Program-made: the position numbers and the translations under genes
The notes under the pieces: generated by a model
Seen by the model: the letters and a program-made list of their open reading frames with translations, nothing else
Told to the model about the DNA's origin: nothing
Database searches by the model: none
Shown here: positions 40,765 through 48,777 of the stretch, piece by piece
Layout of the letters: the number at the start of each line of letters is the position of its first letter
How positions within the stretch are numbered: position 1 is the first letter of the stretch
Assembly: GCF_019890725.1 (NCBI RefSeq)
Contig: NZ_JAINZZ010000047.1
Coordinates: 1-61,989, forward strand
Direction of reading: 5' to 3'
Length of the DNA: 61,989 bases
DNA from: Actinacidiphila acidipaludis
Lineage (GTDB): Bacteria > Actinomycetota > Actinomycetes > Streptomycetales > Streptomycetaceae

Positions 40765-41205
40765 TCAGTGAACGTTGCGCACGACCGTCCACACCACGGC
40801 CAGCGCCAGCACCGCGTACTGCGCCCGGGGCCCGAGCACCGGCCGCCACCGCCGTCCGCGCAGGCCCTCCACCAGCCACCGCCCGCACATCCACAGCAGC
40901 ACCGGCGAGGCGACGAACAGCAGGGCGTTCTCGTGGAAGGCCCGCACCGGGTCGCCGTGCAGCAGGTCGTAGGCGAGACGGGTGCCGCCGCATGCCGGGC
41001 ACAGCAGGCCGGTGGCCCAGTTGAAGGGGCAGCGCGGCAGCCAGTGGCCGCTCTGGTGCGGGTCGGTGTTGTAGAGGTAGGCCGAGGCCGCGATCGCCGC
41101 CGCGAGGGCGCCGAGCGGCGGGGTGGCCGGGTGATGCCGCCAGCCGCCCGGCCGGCGCACCGTCGAGGGTGCGCCGGCCGGGGCGTGCCGCAGATGGTCA
41201 GCCAC
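40765..41205 (-). CDS. DUF2752 membrane protein
   Basis: A 146-residue membrane protein. The family signature is RCPFNWATGLLCPACGGTR (Cys-Pro-x-Cys-Gly-Gly-Thr-Arg) between two helices, with a further helix pair downstream (AFHENALLFVASPVLLWM, QYAVLALAVVWTVV). The CPACGG motif could bind metal or form a disulfide. GTG 41205 overlaps the TM2 gene stop by 8 nt, so the two are coupled; GTG 41214 is an alternative. The pairing TM2-DUF2752 is common in streptomycetes. Function unknown. Confidence 0.85.
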   Translation of the reverse strand: MADHLRHAPAGAPSTVRRPGGWRHHPATPPLGALAAAIAASAYLYNTDPHQSGHWLPRCPFNWATGLLCPACGGTRLAYDLLHGDPVRAFHENALLFVASPVLLWMCGRWLVEGLRGRRWRPVLGPRAQYAVLALAVVWTVVRNVH

Positions 41206-41629
41206 GCAGGACACGGCCCTGGGCGTCGGTCTGGTTGTTGCCGGCGAGCAGCATGATGCCGTCGATCAGCGCCCAGACCCCGCAGCCGCCGCAGGTGAAG
41301 AGCTGGCCGAGGGCTATGCCGGTGTGGCCGGTGTAGAAGCGGCCGACGCCGAAGCCGCCGAGCAGCAGCTGCAGCACACCCGCCGTGACCTTCGACTTCT
41401 CGGAGTAGGGGCGGCCGTAGGGGTCGACGCCGAAGGGCGCGTTCGGGTCACCGGTGTAGGTGCCGGGCGGCGGCGGGTACGGACCCCCCTGCGGGTAGCC
41501 GCCGCCCTGGGGGTACCCGCCCCCCTGCGGGTAGCCGTACCCGGGCTGCTGGGCGCCGCCCTGTGGATAGCCGTAGCCCGGCTGCTGCTGGCCGTACGGA
41601 TTCTGGCCATAAGGATTCTGATCGGACAA
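41198..41629 (-). CDS. TM2-domain protein with Tyr/Gly/Pro-rich N-terminus
   Basis: A 143-residue protein. Residues 1-60 repeat PGYGYPQGG-like units and are cytoplasmic and disordered. The TM2 domain follows: SKVTAGVLQLLLGGFGVGRF, YTGHTGIALGQLFTCGGCGV and WALIDGIMLLAG, two helices joined by the conserved FYxGhxxxG turn. Cys-Gly-Gly-Cys after the first helix is a point of interest beside the DUF2752 Cys motif. Start is TTG at 41629 with GGGGGA 5 nt before it. Confidence 0.88.
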   Translation of the reverse strand: MSDQNPYGQNPYGQQQPGYGYPQGGAQQPGYGYPQGGGYPQGGGYPQGGPYPPPPGTYTGDPNAPFGVDPYGRPYSEKSKVTAGVLQLLLGGFGVGRFYTGHTGIALGQLFTCGGCGVWALIDGIMLLAGNNQTDAQGRVLRG

Positions 41630-42014
41630 GGCCGTCCCCCTGCGCTGGAAGTGCGTATGCGGTCTGTTCTGGCCGACATCCTTGCAGTCACCGGCGGTCC
41701 CTGTCCCGCCCGGGTTGCGGGGTCCTGTCCCGGGGAATCGCCGCAGGCCGCCGCGGACGCGCGAGGGGTGTGTGGCCGGGGCGGGCGGGCCGGCCGCCGG
41801 CGCGCGGAGGGCACGTCCCCGGCCCGTCGGCCGAACCGCTTCCGCGACCCCGGCACGCCCCCCGGCGCACTACCGCAAAGGCGCCGGGCATGGCCGTGGC
41901 ACCGCCATTTCCGGGCACGATGGCCCGAGGCGACGTAGCCTTTTGAGGACCCCGGCAGTGTGGATAGAACGTACATCGGGTTACCGTTCGAGTGGCGTTG
42001 CGGACTTTTCCCGT

Positions 42015-42045
42015 TTGACACGGGGCCAGGAGGTACGGTCACACT
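42015..42045 (+). promoter_or_regulatory. Probable topA promoter region
   Basis: TTGACA (42015-42020) is followed at 19 bp by CACACT (42040-42045), a fair -35/-10 pair. Further upstream, TGTGGATAG (41959-41967) matches a DnaA box at eight of nine bases. The rest of the 455-bp gap from 41630 holds no gene I can support. Confidence 0.5.
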
Positions 42046-42084
42046 CCGCAGCGACACCCCTTCAACCCGGAGAGAAGAGCGAAG

Positions 42085-44922
42085 TTGTCCCCGACCCGCG
42101 AGACCGCACCAGGCGGCCGCCGACTCGTCATCGTCGAGTCGCCTGCCAAGGCGAAGACGATCAAGGGCTACCTCGGCCCGGGATACGTCGTCGAGGCCAG
42201 CGTCGGGCACATCCGCGACCTCCCCAACGGGGCCGCCGAAGTGCCGGCCGAGTACAAGGGCCAGCCGTGGGCGCGCCTCGGCGTCAATGTGGACAGCGAT
42301 TTCCAGCCGATCTACGTCGTCAACGCCGACAAGAAGGCACAGGTCAAGAAGCTCAAGGATCTTCTGAAGGAATCCGACGAACTCTTCCTCGCCACCGATG
42401 AGGACCGCGAGGGCGAGGCCATCGCCTGGCATTTGCAGGAAATCCTGAAGCCGAAGGTGCCGGTGCACCGGATGGTCTTCCACGAGATCACCAAGGACGC
42501 CATCCAGGCCGCCGTGCGCAATCCGCGCGAGCTGAACAAGCGCCTGGTCGACGCCCAGGAGACGCGCCGCATCGTCGACCGTCTCTACGGCTACGAGGTC
42601 TCGCCGGTCCTGTGGAAGAAGGTCATGCCGCGGCTGTCGGCCGGCCGCGTGCAGTCCGTCGCCACCCGGCTCGTCGTCGAGCGCGAACGCGAGCGCATCG
42701 CGTTCCGCTCCGCCGAGTACTGGGACCTGCTGGGCACCTTCAGCACCGGCCGCGCAGGGGACGCCTCCGACCCGTCGTCGCTCACCGCCCGGCTGATCGC
42801 CGTGGACGGCCGCCGCGTCGCCCAGGGCCGTGACTTCGACGCCTCCACCGGGCAGCTCAAGGCCGGCGCCAACGTGCTGCAGCTCGACGAGTCCGCCGCC
42901 CGCGCGCTGGCCGCGGCCCTCGCCGACACGCAGTTCTCCGTCCGCAGCGTCGAGTCCAAGCCGTACCGCCGCTCGCCGTACGCGCCGTTCCGCACGACCA
43001 CCCTCCAGCAGGAGGCGTCGCGCAAGCTCGGTTTCGGGGCGAAGGCCACCATGCAGGTCGCGCAGAAGCTGTACGAGAACGGCTTCATCACCTACATGCG
43101 TACCGACTCCACGACGCTCTCCGAGACGGCGATCACCGCCGCCCGCGCCCAGGTCACGCAGCTCTACGGGGCCGAGTACCTGCCGGAGAAGCCGCGCGTG
43201 TACGCCGGGAAGGTGAAGAACGCGCAGGAGGCGCACGAGGCGATCCGCCCCTCCGGCGACCGCTTCCGCACCCCCGCCGAGACCGGTCTGACCGGCGACC
43301 AGTTCCGCCTCTACGAGCTCATCTGGATGCGCACCGTCGCCTCCCAGATGAAGGACGCCGTCGGGCAGTCGGTGACCGTCAAGGTCGGCGGCCGCTCCGC
43401 GGACGGCCGCGACGCCGAGTTCTCCGCCTCCGGCAAGATCATCACCTTCCACGGCTTCCTCAAGGCCTACGTCGAGGGCGCCGACGACCCCAACGCCGAG
43501 CTCGACGACCGTGAGCGCCGGCTGCCGCAGGTCTCCGAGGGCGACCCGCTGACCGCCACCGGGATCAGCGCCGACGGCCACAGCACCAAGCCGCCCGCCC
43601 GCTACACCGAGGCGTCGCTGGTCAAGGAGCTGGAGGAGCGGGAGATCGGCCGCCCGTCGACGTACGCGACGATCCTGGGCACGATCCTCGACCGCGGCTA
43701 CGTCTTCAAGAAGGGCACCGCGCTCGTCCCGACGTTCCTGTCGTTCGCGGTCGTCAACCTCCTGGAGAAGCACTTCGGCCGCCTGGTCGACTACGACTTC
43801 ACCGCCTCGATGGAGGACGACCTCGACCGCATCGCCCGCGGCGAGGCCCAGTCCGTGCCGTGGCTGCGCCGCTTCTACTTCGGCTCCGACGAGGGCGAGA
43901 CCGACGCGGTGCCGTCCGCGGCAAGCGCGGGCAACGGCGACGGCGACCACCTGGGCGGGCTCAAGGAACTCGTCGAGGACCTCGGCGCGATCGACGCCCG
44001 CGAGATCTCCTCCTTCCCTGTCGGCGAGGGCATCGTGCTGCGCGTCGGACGCTACGGCCCGTACGTGGAGACCGGCGAGCGCGGCGAGGAGGACCACCGC
44101 CGCGCGGACGTCCCCGACGACCTGCCGCCGGACGAGATGTCGGTCGAGTACGCGCAGGAACTCTTCGCCAAGCCCAGCGGCGACTTCGAGCTCGGCAACG
44201 ACCCGGAGACCGGCCGGCCGATCATCGCCAAGGACGGCCGCTACGGGCCGTACGTCACCGAGGTGCTGCCCGAGGACACCCCGAAGACCGGCAAGAACGC
44301 GGTCAAGCCGCGGACGGCCTCGCTCTTCAAGTCGATGTCCCTGGACACCGTCACTCTGGCGGACGCGCTCCGGCTGATGTCGCTCCCGCGGGTCGTCGGT
44401 ACCGACGCCGAGGGCGTCGAGATCACCGCGCAGAACGGCCGCTACGGCCCGTACCTGAAGAAGGGCACCGACTCGCGCTCGCTGGAGAGCGAGGACCAGC
44501 TCTTCACCATCACCCTCGAGCAGGCGCTGGCCGTCTACGCCCAGCCGAAGGTGCGCGGGCGGGCCGCGGCCAAGCCGCCGCTCAAGGAGCTCGGCACCGA
44601 CCCGGTCAGCGAGCGTCCCGTCGTCGTCAAGGACGGCCGCTTCGGCCCGTACGTCACCGACGGCGAGACCAATGCGACGCTGCGCCGTGACGACGACGTG
44701 GAGACGATCACGCCCGAGCGCGGCTACGAACTCCTCGCCGAGAAGCGCGCCAAGGGCCCGGTGAAGAAGGCCGCGAAGAAGGCCCCGGCCAAGAAGACCG
44801 CGGCGAAGAAGACGGCGGCCAAGAAGACCGCCGCGAAGAAGACGGCGGCCAAGAAGACCGCCGCCAAGAAGGCGCCGGCGACGAAGGCCACCGCCGCCAA
44901 GAAGGCCTCGCCGTCCGACTGA
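42085..44922 (+). CDS. topA: DNA topoisomerase I
   Basis: A 945-residue type IA topoisomerase that removes negative supercoils. TOPRIM motifs are LVIVESPAKAKTIKGYLG and FLATDEDREGEAIAWH; the active Tyr is Tyr337 in GFITYMRTDST. The C-terminus has no zinc fingers. Instead it has repeated GRYGPYV/GRFGPYV units (Topo_C repeats) and a tail of repeated Lys-Lys-Thr-Ala-Ala, which in streptomycetes is known to aid processivity. TTG at 42085, preceded by a purine-rich run. Strong terminator after the stop. Confidence 0.97.
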   Translation: MSPTRETAPGGRRLVIVESPAKAKTIKGYLGPGYVVEASVGHIRDLPNGAAEVPAEYKGQPWARLGVNVDSDFQPIYVVNADKKAQVKKLKDLLKESDELFLATDEDREGEAIAWHLQEILKPKVPVHRMVFHEITKDAIQAAVRNPRELNKRLVDAQETRRIVDRLYGYEVSPVLWKKVMPRLSAGRVQSVATRLVVERERERIAFRSAEYWDLLGTFSTGRAGDASDPSSLTARLIAVDGRRVAQGRDFDASTGQLKAGANVLQLDESAARALAAALADTQFSVRSVESKPYRRSPYAPFRTTTLQQEASRKLGFGAKATMQVAQKLYENGFITYMRTDSTTLSETAITAARAQVTQLYGAEYLPEKPRVYAGKVKNAQEAHEAIRPSGDRFRTPAETGLTGDQFRLYELIWMRTVASQMKDAVGQSVTVKVGGRSADGRDAEFSASGKIITFHGFLKAYVEGADDPNAELDDRERRLPQVSEGDPLTATGISADGHSTKPPARYTEASLVKELEEREIGRPSTYATILGTILDRGYVFKKGTALVPTFLSFAVVNLLEKHFGRLVDYDFTASMEDDLDRIARGEAQSVPWLRRFYFGSDEGETDAVPSAASAGNGDGDHLGGLKELVEDLGAIDAREISSFPVGEGIVLRVGRYGPYVETGERGEEDHRRADVPDDLPPDEMSVEYAQELFAKPSGDFELGNDPETGRPIIAKDGRYGPYVTEVLPEDTPKTGKNAVKPRTASLFKSMSLDTVTLADALRLMSLPRVVGTDAEGVEITAQNGRYGPYLKKGTDSRSLESEDQLFTITLEQALAVYAQPKVRGRAAAKPPLKELGTDPVSERPVVVKDGRFGPYVTDGETNATLRRDDDVETITPERGYELLAEKRAKGPVKKAAKKAPAKKTAAKKTAAKKTAAKKTAAKKTAAKKAPATKATAAKKASPSD

Positions 44923-44939
44923 CGGCGCCGGCCGGCGGG

Positions 44940-44977
44940 CCCCCCGCACACAGTGCCGCGACGAGGTGCGCGGGGGG
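44940..44977 (+). terminator. Terminator of topA
   Basis: CCCCCCGC (44940-44947) and GCGGGGGG (44970-44977) with a 22-nt loop, 18 bp after the stop. Confidence 0.65.
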
Positions 44978-45013
44978 ATGAGTGGGCGCGGCGGAGGCGG
45001 ATAGGCTGTCAGG

Positions 45014-48000
45014 ATGACGCGATCCGAGCAGCCGGCGCACCCCGCGGACGCACCCGACACGTTCGCCACCGACCTCGCGGCGGACTCACGTGAACGAGCA
45101 GTGGGGGCTCTGCTGAAGATCCCGGCACTGCGCAGGCTGTGGAGTGCCCAGATCACCGGAGCGGTCGCCGACCGCCTCGGCATGCTGGTGCTGCTCCTGC
45201 TCACCGTCCAGGCCGTCGCGAGCTCGCACGCCTTCCAGGGCGGGTACCGGGGCGCGGCGTTCGCCGCCTCCGCGGTGTTCGCGGCCCGCATGGTCGCCAC
45301 CCTGCTCTTCGGCGCCGTGCTGCTGGGCCCGCTGTCCGCGCTCACCGCCGAGGGCGGCCCGCTCGACCGCCGCTGGACGATGATCGGCGCCGACGCCGTG
45401 CGTCTCGCGCTGTTCATCATCGCCCCGCTGTGGATCACCTGGGTGCCGGACTCGGCGCACATCTGGCTGCTCGTCACCGCGTTCGTCACCGGAGCGGCCG
45501 ATCGCCTGTGGGCGGTCGCCAAGGACGGCGCGGCGCCGGTGCTGCTGCCGCCGTCCGGCGACACCTCGGTCCGCCCCGGACCCGACCGCCTCGCCACGCT
45601 GCACCGGCTCGACCTGCGCACCAGCTTCGTCGCGCTGCCGCTGGCCGCCGCGGTGCTCGTCGTCGTGACGATGATCAACACGCTGATCGCGCTCGGCGCG
45701 GACTGGTTCCACCTGCACCAGGTGGCGCTGTCCTCGTACGTCGCCGCCGGCCTGTTCTCGTCGTCGATCGCGATCCTCTACCTGCTGGAACTGCCGTCCG
45801 GCACGACCGCCCGGCCGCGCTCCCCACTGGAGGGGCTGCGGCTGCCCAAGGGACCGGCGGGCGCCGAGCGCGGCAGGACCGGCACGCTGCCGCTCCTGGT
45901 CCTCGCCACCTCCGCTGTGGCCGGCGCGATCGGCGCCGCCGTCGCACTGGCGGTGCTGCGCGCCGGCGGCCTCGGCTTCGGCCCGGTGGGCTTCGGTCTG
46001 CTCGTGCTGGCCCTGACCGCGGGCACGGTCATCGGCATCCGGGTCGCCCCCCGGACCCTGCCGGCGCTGTCCCGGCGCCGGCTGCTGGCCCTGGCCATCG
46101 GCGTCACCGGCATCGCCCTGCTGCTCACCGGCATCGTCGCCGACCAGACGACGGTGCTGCTGCTCGCCCTGCTGGCCGGCGTCAGCGCGGGCCTCAGCGC
46201 CAACACCGGCCACGTGCTCGTCGAGCAGGAGGCCGAGGAGCCGCGCCGCGCCCGCACGGTCGAGCACCTGCAGGCCGTCGCCCGCGCGGTCGTCGCCGTC
46301 GGCGCGATCGTCGCCCCGCTGGTCGCCGCCGCGATCGGCCCGCACCGCATCCACCACGGGCACTTCACCTTCGACCACGAGGGCGCCGCGTACACGCTGA
46401 TCCTCGTCGGCGCGCTGCTGCTGCCTGTCGCCGCGCTCGTTCTGGGCAAGACCGACGACCGCACCGGCGTCCCGCTGCGCCGCGACCTGCGGGAGGCGCT
46501 GCGCGGCGCCGAGCCGGCCGCCGCGCCCGCGGACACCGGCTTCTTCATCGCGCTGGAGGGCGGCGACGGCGCGGGCAAGTCCACCCAGGTCGAGGCGCTC
46601 GCCGAGTGGATCCGCGCCAAGGGGCACGAGGTCGTCGTCACCCGTGAGCCCGGCGCCACCGCCGTCGGCAAGCGGCTGCGGTCGATCCTGCTCGACGTCT
46701 CCGCCGCCGGCATCTCGCACCGCGCCGAGGCCCTGCTCTACGCCGCCGACCGCGCGGAACACGTCGACACCGTGGTGCGGCCCGCCCTGGCGCGCGGCGC
46801 GGTCGTCATCTCCGACCGCTACATCGACTCCTCGGTCGCCTACCAGGGCGCGGGCCGCGACCTGGCCCCGACCGAGATCGCCCGCATCTCCCGGTGGGCC
46901 ACCGACGGGCTCGTCCCGCACCTGACCGTCCTGCTGGACGTCTCGCCGGAGACCGCGCGGGAACGCTTCACCGAGGCGCCCGACCGGCTGGAGTCCGAGC
47001 CGGCCGAGTTCCACCAGCGCGTCCGCGCCGGGTTCCTGACCCTGGCCGCCGCCGACCCGGCCCGCTATCTCGTCGTCGACGCCGGGCAGGCCCCGGAGGA
47101 CGTCACCACCGTCGTACGGCACCGGCTCGACCAGCTCCTGCCGCTGTCGGAGAAGGAGATCGAGGCCCGCGCCGAGGCCGAGCGAAAGGCAGCGGAGGAG
47201 GCCGCCCGCCGCGCCGCCGAGGAGGCGGCCCGCAAGGCGGAGGAAGAGCGGCTGGAGCGCGAGCGCCAGGCGCAGCTGGAGAAGCTGCGGCGTGAGGAGG
47301 AGGAGCGCAGGCTCGCCGCCGAGGAGGCCGCGCGCCGCGAGATCGCCGAGCGCAAGGCCGCCCAGGAGGCCGAGGCGGCACGCCTGCGCGCCGAGGAGGA
47401 GGCCCGCGTCGAGGCGGAGGCCGCCGCCAAGCGCGCGGCCGAGGAGGCCGCCCACGCCGCCGAGCAGGAACGGCTGCGCCGCCTCGCCGATGAGCAGGCG
47501 CGGCTGCGCGCGGAGGCCGACGAGCGGCGGGCCGAGAAGCAGCGGAAGGCGGAGGAGGCGCTGCTGCGGGCCGAGGCCGCGCGGGCGGCGGCCGCCGCCG
47601 CCGCGGAGCATGCTGCCGCGGAGGAGTCGGACACCGCGGAGACGCAGGTGCTGCCCCAGGTGCCGTCGGAGGGTGCGGCGGCCGCGGAGTCCGCGGACGC
47701 GGTGGAGGACGCGGGGGACGCCGGGGGCTCGGACCAGGGCGGGCGAGACTCCGGGGGCGGTTCTGATGACGGCGGTGCCGGTGGGTCCGGAGACTCGGGC
47801 CATTCCGGCGACTCCGCGGGCGGGCGCGGCATAGAGGACACCACGGTGCTGACGCCGGTGTCCCGGCAGGCTGAGCGGGCGGACGAGGCCGCGGGTTCGT
47901 CGGAGAACACGACGGTCATGACGCCGGTGCCGGCGGCCGAGCCCCGCGCGCAGGCCGAGGAGGGTGCGGACGCGGACGCGGGCCTGCGCTCGGAGCCGGA

Positions 48001-48349
48001 CCCGTCCGAGACGACGACGGTGCTGCCGCCGGTGGTCTCGCGTGACGACGACGAGACGGCCATGCTGCCGCCCGTGCCGGGGACGGCGCGCGACGCGGAC
48101 CCCGCTGACCGTGTGCCGCCGTGGATGTTCCGGCCCGAGACGTCGGACAACGAGCGGACGCGGGAGCTGCCGTCCGTGCAGTCCGGTTCGGCGGGGGGCG
48201 AGAGGTCCGGCGGGACGGCTGAGCCCGGGCGGCGGCCGCGGCCGGCCTGGGCCGAGGAGACGCCGCTGGACGACTTGCCGTCGCTGGCGGACGAGTTGCT
48301 GGGGCGGAACGATGAGGGGGAGCCTCCGGCTCGGGGGTCCCGGAAGTAG
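45014..48349 (+). CDS. tmk: MFS-like membrane domain fused to thymidylate kinase and a coiled-coil tail
   Basis: A 1,111-residue fusion. Residues about 35-490 look like a major-facilitator transporter (10-12 helices). From residue 510 a complete thymidylate kinase follows: FFIALEGGDGAGKSTQVEAL (P-loop), VVTREPGAT and SDRYIDSSVAYQGAGRDL (DRY loop). From 715 to about 873 an Ala/Glu/Arg coiled coil runs through many REEEERR-like turns. The last 240 residues are acidic and disordered. It makes dTDP from dTMP. The layout is known in streptomycetes; why a transporter is attached is unclear. TAGGCT (45002-45007) lies 6 nt before ATG: leaderless. Confidence 0.9.
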   Translation: MTRSEQPAHPADAPDTFATDLAADSRERAVGALLKIPALRRLWSAQITGAVADRLGMLVLLLLTVQAVASSHAFQGGYRGAAFAASAVFAARMVATLLFGAVLLGPLSALTAEGGPLDRRWTMIGADAVRLALFIIAPLWITWVPDSAHIWLLVTAFVTGAADRLWAVAKDGAAPVLLPPSGDTSVRPGPDRLATLHRLDLRTSFVALPLAAAVLVVVTMINTLIALGADWFHLHQVALSSYVAAGLFSSSIAILYLLELPSGTTARPRSPLEGLRLPKGPAGAERGRTGTLPLLVLATSAVAGAIGAAVALAVLRAGGLGFGPVGFGLLVLALTAGTVIGIRVAPRTLPALSRRRLLALAIGVTGIALLLTGIVADQTTVLLLALLAGVSAGLSANTGHVLVEQEAEEPRRARTVEHLQAVARAVVAVGAIVAPLVAAAIGPHRIHHGHFTFDHEGAAYTLILVGALLLPVAALVLGKTDDRTGVPLRRDLREALRGAEPAAAPADTGFFIALEGGDGAGKSTQVEALAEWIRAKGHEVVVTREPGATAVGKRLRSILLDVSAAGISHRAEALLYAADRAEHVDTVVRPALARGAVVISDRYIDSSVAYQGAGRDLAPTEIARISRWATDGLVPHLTVLLDVSPETARERFTEAPDRLESEPAEFHQRVRAGFLTLAAADPARYLVVDAGQAPEDVTTVVRHRLDQLLPLSEKEIEARAEAERKAAEEAARRAAEEAARKAEEERLERERQAQLEKLRREEEERRLAAEEAARREIAERKAAQEAEAARLRAEEEARVEAEAAAKRAAEEAAHAAEQERLRRLADEQARLRAEADERRAEKQRKAEEALLRAEAARAAAAAAAEHAAAEESDTAETQVLPQVPSEGAAAAESADAVEDAGDAGGSDQGGRDSGGGSDDGGAGGSGDSGHSGDSAGGRGIEDTTVLTPVSRQAERADEAAGSSENTTVMTPVPAAEPRAQAEEGADADAGLRSEPDPSETTTVLPPVVSRDDDETAMLPPVPGTARDADPADRVPPWMFRPETSDNERTRELPSVQSGSAGGERSGGTAEPGRRPRPAWAEETPLDDLPSLADELLGRNDEGEPPARGSRK

Positions 48350-48777
48350 GGGGCGCCTTCCGCGGCGTGCGGGGCCCTCATGGTGGGCCTTCGCCCGTGT
48401 ATGGGGTGCCTCGCCGTCGACGGGTACACGTCCGTGCGGGGTTTCCGCGCCTGCGGCGCGGTGTGTGCCCACCCGCACCACCCGTGCAGATTGGTTGTCG
48501 GCTCTCCGTCCCCCTGCGGGGGTGCCTCGCCGTCGGCGGCTGCGCGTCCGCGCGGGGTCCTGCGCCTTGCGGGCGCGGGCATCGCCTGTGTTTCCCCTGC
48601 AGGGATGATCCGCCGTCGGCGGCTGCGGGTGCCTGCGGCGCGCATCGGCCGTGCTCCCACTCCGCGGGTGCCGCGCTGTCTGGCCGTGGGGATGTCATCG
48701 CTTTCGCCGCGGCCCCCCTTCTGTGCCTGGTCCATGGCGCTTGCGGGTGGGGGTGGGCGGACCGGGAGAATAGGGGC
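48350..48777. repeat. Gene-free gap with three degenerate 38-bp repeats
   Basis: GGTGCCTCGCCGTCGACGGG begins copy 1 (48405-48442); copy 2 (48521-48558) has GGCGGC in place of GACGGG and is otherwise alike; copy 3 begins near 48604 and is more degenerate. The frame of the next gene stays open through here, but the repeats and poor codon pattern argue against coding. GAGAAT near 48766-48771 may be the -10 of the next gene. Confidence 0.6.

Noticed and set aside
44760..44915. Regular repeats at the topA 3' end taken as a CRISPR or satellite
   Set aside because: They are codons of the lysine-rich tail (Lys-Lys-Thr-Ala-Ala) of a single protein, with no spacers.
45084..45097. A second parS-like site
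   Set aside because: CTCACGTGAA matches only the core; four of 14 positions differ and it lies inside the tmk coding region.
41314..45681. A 1,455-codon minus-strand frame over topA
   Set aside because: Caused by GC-rich codons of topA read backwards; the topA active site and lysine tail are unmistakable on the plus strand.
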